Assembly: GCA_037447655.1 (NCBI GenBank) | Contig: JBBHKE010000247.1 | Coordinates: 1-64,000, forward strand | DNA length: 64,000 nucleotides | Direction: 5' to 3' | From: Zygnema cylindricum | Lineage: Eukaryota; Streptophyta; Zygnematophyceae; Zygnematales; Zygnemataceae | Shown: piece by piece, positions 56,640 through 64,000 of the stretch | Layout of the letters: every line of letters starts with the position of its first letter | Position numbering within the stretch: position 1 is the first letter of the stretch | Notes under the pieces: generated by a model | What the model was told of the DNA's origin: nothing | The model's input: the letters and a program-made list of their open reading frames with translations, nothing else | The model's database searches: none | Position numbers and translations under genes: made by a program

Positions 56640-57330
56640 TTTGATTTTCATAGTGAGTTGTAAGGAGAAGAAGATTTTAGAATGGACGGCAAGCCGGTTC
56701 TCTTCAATGGGATCCAACTACGTTATTTGGAAGATGAATACGAAGGCGAGCCTCGTCTTGAAGAAGTTTGGGAAGATCGTCAACGGCGAGGAGAAAATGC
56801 CAAAAGATCCGAAGGCGCAAAAAATGTGGAAATTGAAAGATATTGCGGCCATTAATGGGTTTGTCCAAAATTGTACCGGGTCGGTCCATGATTATTTTCT
56901 TATTCAGGATACCGCACATGAAGGTTCGCAAGCATTAGAAAATGAATTTGAGAAAGGAGTCAAAGATAAAGCATATCATGTTTCTAAGGAATTTATTCAA
57001 TGCATGATGAGTTAATTGATGATGGAGTCAAAAAGTTTAATATTTTGTTGGAGCAATTGAGTAGTCATGGTAAAATTCTACCCGAAAATGAAAAATTGTA
57101 AGTGTACTTAGCGGGATTACCAGAAAGATTCTGTACGTCTTGTGAAATAATTCAATCTAAAAGGAAGGCTATACTTGAGTATGGGCTGAATTTTTTGAAG
57201 TCCACTGAGAAGTCTCGAGAGAGTCTAGGTAGAGGTTCTGGAAGTAGTGGAATCCATAATTTTAATACCTCGGCTTCTCCAGATCTAAATTTATTCCGAG
57301 GAAGAGGGGGTATTTGAGCAGATTTTAGAG
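56640..57330 (+). pseudogene. Copia gag fragment
   Basis: Plus-strand frame with YVIWKMNTKASLVLKKFGKIVNGEEKMP, KMWKLKDIAAINGFVQNCTGSVHDYFL and ALENEFEKGVKDKAYHVSKEF, related to E1/H gag, followed after two stops by VYLAGLPERFCTSCEIIQSKRK and a Gly/Arg tail. It is on the opposite strand to element C and is not its gag. 56146-56639 is decayed repeat sequence. Confidence 0.8.
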
Positions 57331-57360
57331 GAAGAGGTAGAGGAAGAGGTCAAAATGTTG

Positions 57361-59064
57361 GATTAGTCCTCTCTTCTCAGCCTTTATTTCTACTGTACTT
57401 TGTGAATTCCTGTATATATCTGCTCTCTCCTCACTATGTATGGTTTAAGAAAAAATTCCTTCAGACTCCAGTGACAAAATTGGAGTTGCTCACCGCCTTC
57501 AGCGTTTTGCCTCTGTTTAATGAAGAAATATTAATTGTTTAGTGAATTAAGATTATTTTAGCAATCTCTTTTGATACAGTGGAGTTATTGGGTACTTCAC
57601 TTCCACATGAATTAACAGTGTGACTTTGTACATGATTCACTATTCACCATTAGAGAGTACCTGAAACTCAATGCAAAATTTTCGAGAGCCATAATATTCT
57701 GTCATTCCATCCAATCCACCATTTTTACTTCAGACTCCACCGTCAAAGATTAAAATTATACTTGGGAATATAAGCCGAAAACTAAAAATGGAATCTAAAT
57801 AAAAAAAGCTCAATGAGACATTTTGTAATGCTTAACTTATGTGTAGATTATTCAGGAAACTGCTCATATCACCTGTGATGTACTTTGCTGTTTAACAAAA
57901 TAAAGATATTGCAGCCACTTTGCCGCTTGAAAAATAGAGGGTAAAAGAAAAACTGCAATAGCATTGCCTTTATGAATCAGAAAACATTTTAGAAATATGG
58001 ACCAAAAAAAAGACGGACCCCGGGAATATATCATAGTTTTCACCTCTAAGCTTGACTAAACTCGAAAGTCTGAAAGTGGTAAAAGAAAGGGAAAAAAACT
58101 ACAAGTCATAAAACTGCTGGTCGATTATTAAGGCCTCCACAAAAAAATTCACCCCAGAAGGTAATTTTTTAGGGTCTTTGAAGTTCCCAAAATTGGTCCA
58201 TGTCAGAATAACAGAAAAACATCTCCCCGTTTTGGATTCCCATCTCGCTTTCACTCTTCCTCCCCTTGGATTTAACATAAATTCAAACATTTTGGGCATA
58301 TATTCGCTACATTCTTCTTTAAGAGAATTTCAATGGCTTCGGTGAATGATTCAAATATTCTGTTTTCTCACTCTCCATCTTTTCCAAATATATAGAGAGA
58401 TTAAAAATATATATGACTTAAACTTAAAAACAATTAGTTTTTATTTTTAAATGTTCAAATATTTCGGCTATCTTTGTTGCTAAGGAGAATTAAGGGGCCA
58501 TTGTAGGTTTATACCCATTCACTCATCCATGGCATTAGAAGCTCTCGTGCAGAAGTCTTTAGGGAATTTCATTTAGCTTTGACCTCATTGACAGAACACA
58601 CAAATGGACAAGCACAATTTCAATGTCAATTACACTCGCAATAATCACAATACATAAAGAATCTATAACTACTAAATATATATTAGCCTAGCAAGAGCAT
58701 TTCCAGTTGGGAACAATACATCCCTCTGTGAAAATTTGCATGATTATTTTAGGGATGTAAAAGCTTGTAGCAACATGAGTCAATACTAGAGGGAAGGACA
58801 CTGATTTGTGGCTTTAAGAGGTTCTATGGAGTAAAAACCCGGATTCTATAAACTTGAGAAAAATATAAGGATAAAGATCCCTACATGAAACTGCCAACAG
58901 GCCAAAGACTTTTCCTCTACCAAAAATTATTTCTTATGTTCCTATGCAACACTTTCATAGCTGTTAGGACCATTTTCTCCCAAGGCTCATTCACTTTCGT
59001 ACATTTTGACCTAGTTCAGAAAATTACGAGCAAGAAATAATTACTTGATAGACTGAGAATTGTT
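57361..59064. other. No gene recognised
   Basis: AT-rich sequence downstream of the lectin-domain gene's stop (it is read on the minus strand), with only short frames and no clear repeat ends. It may include that gene's 3' UTR. Confidence 0.5.
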
Positions 59065-62000
59065 TCACGCATAAACTTCCACTTCACACAATGTCAAAGC
59101 CCTATTTTTTGGTAATCTAATCCAAACCCAGCGACCAGGAAGCCCACAAGTCTTCCGGAATGGATATGCTAATCCATCTTCTGAATAAGTATATATATCT
59201 GCCTTCCCACATTGTACTGCTGTTGAAAAAAATTGAGAAGTTCTGCTTACCCAAAGTTCCACGTTATCAAAGTTTTGGAGAACCGAAGTCGAAACATTGT
59301 CAGATCGGCTGTACAGCAAAACATACTTGATGGAAAAAGTAGCTCTGAGATCAATTATCGCATATGGTGTGGAACTCTCATTTTTGGTCATCATGCATTC
59401 CGAAGTGGAAAAAGTTCCAACTGTCGGAATTTTCCCGTCAACGGCGTTGGTTGCTACGCAGACGTCCGTACAGTTTGTCGAAACACTGCTCTGAATGATA
59501 CGTTTGTTTAAGGCCCTGTTTGAGGGTGGAGGAGGTGGAGAAGGAGGAGATGGTGGAACCGGGGGAGGAGAGGGAGGACTTGGTGGTGGGGGATCTGCAA
59601 AACATTTAAGCCATGAATGTTAGCCACCAATTCTAATCCATCATTGGAAAATGTCAATAGGCATTTCGATTTGCACAATGAAAAGTATTTTAGTCTACGA
59701 ATATTGCATAGTAAACTACAAAAAAATTGCTTTTAAAAAGTTCGGAGATCAACAACAAAAAACTCTTCACCCCGTATAAGCGGAGATTAGAGACAAATAC
59801 ATGAGTAGGTAAAATTGAAAGTTAAACAACTCACATAATATTCCTCCGTAAGCTTCCACTTCACACAGAGTCAAGGACCGATTTATCGGAACTCGGACCC
59901 ATATCCAACGGGCAGCCATATTTCCACATGTCTTCCTAAAAGGATATGCGAATCCGCTAACTGCATAAGTGTAAACATCCGCCCTTCCACATTCTGACGC
60001 CGTTTTAAAAAGACCAGAGACACTACTAACCCAAACCTCAACATTATTAAAATTTTTGAGAACTAAATCTCCAGCTTGATCCGATCGGCTATACAATAAA
60101 ACATAATCAAGTGCGAAAAGTTTTCCGAGATCAATTCTTATAAGAGGGAATAGAAGTTAAGACATTCGTAACAAAGCATTCCGAGGTCGAGAAATTTCCA
60201 AATACTGGAATTTTCCCGTCAACAATATTTTTTGGTGCGCAGTCGGTACAATCAAAAAGGGTAGTGCTGGAAGAGGTGTACTTCTTAAGAGCAAGATTAA
60301 CAAGGCCGCTAGAAGGTGGAGGGATAGGGGGCTGTAGGGTCGAAGGAGAGATTGGAGGAGAAGACGGCGGTGGTGGAGGAGGGGACGGGGGAGGTGATGG
60401 AGGAGAGGGTGGAGGGGGACTTGGAAGGGGAGAAGGAGGAAGGGATGGAGGAGGAGAGGGTGGAGGGGGGCTAGGAGGGGGAGGAGACGGTGGTGGTGGA
60501 GAGGGAGGGGGAGAAGGTGGAGGAGATGGAGGAGAGGGTGGAGGGGGACTAGGAGGAGGAGACGGTGGTGGTGGAGAGGGAGGGGGTGAAAGAGGAGGAG
60601 ATGGAGGAGGAGACGGTGGTGGTGGAGAGGGAGGGGGAGAAGATGGAGGAGGAGAGGGTGGAGGGGGGCTGGGAGGAGGAGGAGACGGTGGTGGTGGAGA
60701 AGGTGGAGGAGATGGAGGAGGAGAGGGTGGAGGGGGGCTAGGAGGAGGAGGAGACGGTGGTGGTGGAGAAGGAGGGGGAGAAGGTGGAGGAGATGGAGGA
60801 GGAGAGGGTGGAGGGGGGCTAGGAGGAGGAGGAGACGGTGGTGGTGGAGAGGGAGGGGGAGAAGGTGGAGGAGATGGAGGAGGAGAGGGTGGAGGGGGGC
60901 TGGGAGGAGGAGGAGACGGTGGTGGTGGAGAAGGAGGGGGAGAGGGTGGAGGAGATGGAGGAGGAGAGGGTGGAGGGGGGCTAGGAGGAGGAGGAGACGG
61001 TGGTGGTGGAAAAGGAGGTGGAGAAGGAGGAGGAGATGGAGGAGGAGAGGGTGGAGGGGGACTAGGAGGGGGTGACGGAGGGGGAGATGGAGGAGGAGAG
61101 GGTGGAGGGGGGCTAGGAGGAGGAGGAGACGGTGGTGGTGGAGAGGGAGGGGGTGACGGAGGAGGAGATGGAGGAGGAGACGGTGGTGGTGGAGAGGGAG
61201 GGGGAGAAGGTGGAGGAGATGGAGGAGGAGAGGGTGGAGGGGGGCTGGGAGGAGGAGGAGACGGTGGTGGTGGAGAGGGAGGGGGAGAAGGTGGAGGAGA
61301 TGGAGGAGGAGAGGGTGGAGGGGGACTAGGAGGGGGTGACGGAGGGGGAGATGGAGGAGGAGAGGGTGGAGGGGGGCTAGGAGGAGGAGGAGACGGTGGT
61401 GGTGGAGAAGGAGGGGGAGAAGGAGGGGGAGATGGTGGAGGAGAGGGTGGAGGGGGACTAGGAGGAGGAGGAGACGGTGGTGGTGGAGAGGGAGGGGGGT
61501 GACGGAGGAGGAGATGGAGGAGGAGAGGGTGGAGGGGGGCTAGGAGGAGGAGGAGACGGTGGTGGTGGAGAGGGAGGGGGAGAAGGCGGAGGAGATGGAG
61601 GAGGAGACGGTGGAGGGGGGCTAGGAGGAGGAGGAGACGGTGGTGGTGGAGAGGGAGGGGGTGACGGAGGAGGAGATGGAGGAGGAGACGGTGGTGGTGG
61701 AGAGGGAGGGGGAGAAGGTGGAGGAGATGGAGGAGGAGAGGGTGGAGGGGGGCTGGGAGGAGGAGGAGACGGTGGTGGTGGAGAGGGAGGGGGAGAAGGT
61801 GGAGGAGATGGTGGAGGAGAGGGTGGAGGGGGACTAGGAGGAGGAGGAGACGGTGGTGGTGGAGAGGGAGGGGGTGACGGAGGAGGAGATGGAGGAGGAT
61901 AGGGTGGTGGGGGGGCTAGGAGGAGGAGGAGACGGTGGTGGTGGAAAAGGAGGTGGAGAAGGAGGAGGAGATGGAGGAGGAGAGGGTGGGGGACTAGGAG

Positions 62001-64000
62001 GGGGTGACGGAGGGGGAGATGGAGGAGGAGAGGGTGGAGGGGGGCTAGGAGGAGGAGGAGACGGTGGTGGTGGAGAAGGAGGGGGAGAAGGAGGGGGAGA
62101 TGGTGGAGGAGAGGGTGGAGGGGGGCTGGGAGGAGGAGGAGACGGTGGTGGTGGAGAGGGAGGGGGAGAAGGTGGAGGAGATAGAGGAGGAGAGGGTGGA
62201 GGGGGGCTAGGAGGAGGAGGAGACGGTGGTGGTGGAGAAGGAGGGGGAGAAGGTGGAGGAGATGGAGGAGGAGAGGGTGGAGGGGGGACTAGGAGGGGGG
62301 TGACGGAGGGGGAGAGGGTGGAGGAGAGGGTGGAGGGGGGCTGGGAGGAGGAGGAGACGGTGGTGGGGGAGAAGGAGGGGGAGAAGGTGGAGGAGATGGA
62401 GGAGGAAAGGGTGGAGGGGGGCTAGGAGGAGGAGGAGACGGTGGTGGTGGAAAAGGAGGTGGAGAAGGAGGAGGAGATGGAGGAGGAGAGGGTGGAGGGG
62501 GACTAGGAGGGGGTGACGGAGGGGGAGATGGAGGAGGAGAGGGTGGAGGGGGGCTAGGAGGAGGAGGAGACGGTGGTGGTGGAGAAGGAGGGGGAGAAGG
62601 AGGGGGAGATGGTGGAGGAGAGGGTGGAGGGGGACTAGGAGGAGGAGGAGACGGTGGTGGTGGAGAGGGAGGGGGTGACGGAGGAGGAGATGGAGGAGGA
62701 GAGGGTGGAGGGGGGCTAGGAGGAGGAGGAGACGGTGGTGGTGGAGAGGGAGGGGGAGAAGGCGGAGGAGATGGAGGAGGAGAGGGTGGAGGGGGGCTAG
62801 GAGGAGGAGGAGACGGTGGTGGTGGAGAGGGAGGGGGTGACGGAGGAGGAGATGGAGGAGGAGACGGTGGAGGGGGACTAGGAGGGGGTGACGGAGGGGG
62901 AGATGGAGGAGGAGAGGGTGGAGGGGGGGCTAGGAGGAGGAGGAGGGGGGTGGTGGTGGAGAGACGGAGGTGGGGAGAAGGTGGAGGAGATGGAGGAGGA
63001 GAGGGTGGAGGGGGGCTGGGAGGAGGAGGAGACGGTGGTGGTGGAGAAGGAGGGGGAGAAGGTGGAGGAGATGGAGGAGGAGAGGGTGGAGGGGGGCTAG
63101 GAGGAGGAGGAGACGGTGGTGGTGGAGAAGGAGGGGGAGAAGGTGGAGGAGATGGAGGAGGAGAGGGTGGAGGGGGGCTAGGAGGAGGAGGAGACGGTGG
63201 TGGTGGAGAAGGAGGGGGAGAAGGTGGAGGAGATGGAGGAGGAGAGGGTGGAGGGGGGCTAGGAGGAGGAGGAGACGGTGGTGGTGGAGAGGGAGGGGGA
63301 GAAGGTGGAGGAGATGGAGGAGGAGAGGGTGGAGGGGGGCTGGGAGGAGGAGGAGACGGTGGTGGTGGAGAAGGAGGGGGAGAAGGTGGAGGAGATGGAG
63401 GAGGAGAGGGTGGAGGGGGGCTAGGAGGAGGAGGAGACGGTGGTGGTGGAGAGGGAGGGGGAGAAGGTGGAGGAGATGGAGGAGGAGAGGGTGGAGGGGG
63501 GCTGGGAGGAGGAGGAGACGGTGGTGGTGGAGAAGGTGGGGGAGAAGGTGGAGGAGATGGAGGAGGAGAGGGTGGAGGGGGGCTAGGAGGAGGAGGAGAC
63601 GGTGGTGGTGGAGAATGAGGGGGAGAAGGTGGAGGAGATGGAGGAGGAGAGGGTGGAGGGGGGCTAGGAGGAGGAGGAGACGGTGGTGGTGGAGAAGGAG
63701 GGGGAGAAGGTGGAGGAGATGGAGGAGGAGAGGGTGGAGGGGGGCTAGGAGGAGGAGGAGACGGTGGTGGTGGAGAAGGAGGGGGAGAAGGTGGAGGAGA
63801 TGGAGGAGGAGAGGGTGGAGGGGGGCTAGGAGGAGGAGGAGACGGTGGTGGTGGAGAGGGAGGGGGAGAAGGTGGAGGAGATGGAGGAGGAGAGGGTGGA
63901 GGGGGGCTGGGAGGAGGAGGAGACGGTGGTGGTGGAGAAGGAGGGGGAGAAGGTGGAGGAGATGGAGGAGGAGAGGGTGGAGGGGGGCTGGGAGGAGGAG
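59065..64000 (-). CDS. Pro-rich matrix protein with fucolectin-type domains, partial
   Basis: Minus strand; the 5' end is beyond the window. Last exon 59065-59594 (175 residues and TGA): a Pro-rich start (PPPPSPPSPPPVPPSPP), then one F5/8C fucolectin-type domain (NRALNKR, NAVDGKIP, FSTSEC, YAIIDLRATFSIKYVLLYSRSDN, NVELWVS, CGKADIYTY, RKTCG, WVWIRLPKNRALTLCEVEVYA). Intron 59595-59834 is GT-AG, phase 1. The upstream exon (59835 to beyond 64000) encodes a second such domain (NLALKKY, NIVDGKIP, LTLCEVEAYG), preceded by more than 1,200 residues of SPPPP/SPPP. Fucolectin-type domains bind fucosylated glycans, and SPn is an arabinosylation target in plant extracellular proteins, so a wall or matrix role is inferred. 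A frameshift near 60140-60160 and indels in the repeat may be errors or decay. Confidence 0.75.
60300..64000. repeat. 81-bp coding minisatellite (SPPP/SPPPP)
   Basis: The marker GACGGTGGTGGTGG recurs every 81 bp, for example at 63031, 63112, 63193 and 63274. On the minus strand one unit is 27 codons, S-P4-S-P4-S-P3-S-P3-S-P3-S-P4. Shorter and shuffled units occur at 60300-62900. The Gly-rich plus-strand frames are its antisense. Confidence 0.9.

Noticed and set aside
60264-63618. Long Gly/Glu/Asp-rich plus-strand frames (GGDGGGGEGGG)
   Set aside because: They are the antisense of the Pro-rich minisatellite. The minus strand links to fucolectin-type domains by a proper intron; the plus frames have no domain or context.
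60300-64000. CRISPR-like repeat array
   Set aside because: Units are contiguous coding repeats without unique spacers, in a eukaryotic gene.

Overview
The window looks like a repeat-dense nuclear segment from a plant-lineage eukaryote. I favour a charophyte-type streptophyte alga, by inference only. The grounds are spliced GT-AG genes, Ty1/copia elements of plant type, an F-box gene resembling the phytochrome-A-associated EID1 family, and a hydroxyproline-rich (SPPP) wall/matrix-type protein carrying fucolectin-like lectin domains. There are no bacterial operons, rRNA genes or CRISPR arrays.

Only two loci look like ordinary host genes. At 4189-7420 (+) a four-exon gene encodes a 344-residue EID1-like F-box protein with a MITE in its last intron. 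At 59065 to beyond 64000 (-) is the 3' part of a gene for a secreted-type protein with at least two F5/8C (fucolectin-type) domains and a very long Ser-Pro4/Pro3 region encoded by an 81-bp minisatellite. A third locus (10.3-13.3 kb) holds one exon-like ORF and an acidic 602-residue ORF that I cannot assign.

Nearly everything else is layered transposons. 1-2.1 kb: 3' end of a copia element (G) next to a broken PIF1/Helitron-type helicase. 2.2-4.0 kb: a hAT-like element and Tc1/mariner-type MITEs. 14-26.4 kb: a family-B copia (F, -) interrupted by a complete copia (A, -) with 5-bp duplications, and A in turn carries 2.6 kb of foreign DNA including a solo LTR. 26.4-36.7 kb: family-E elements (E2 +, E1 -), E1 interrupted by a complete, young copia (D, -). 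36.7-42.4 kb: a decayed copia (H, +) whose reverse transcriptase is split by two abutting PIF/Harbinger-type elements. 42.7-48.2 kb: a gag-only family-B element (B1, +) with a solo LTR inside its 5' LTR. 48.6-57.4 kb: family-E/C remnants, including element C (-), whose reverse transcriptase is split by a solo LTR with a perfect 5-bp duplication.

Because many insertions can be bounded exactly by target-site duplications, LTR edges can be read to the base. This shows two linked features in three families (A, B, D). The gag ATG lies inside the LTR (20, 27 or 59 nt from its end). The primer-binding site abutting the LTR matches the anticodon arm of initiator tRNA-Met rather than the tRNA 3' end, as in copia/Ty5 half-tRNA priming. 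Family E next to them uses the usual 3'-end initiator-Met site. Family-B LTRs also carry an antisense tRNA-like A-box/B-box/T-run module. These are the most promising less-described signals in the window.
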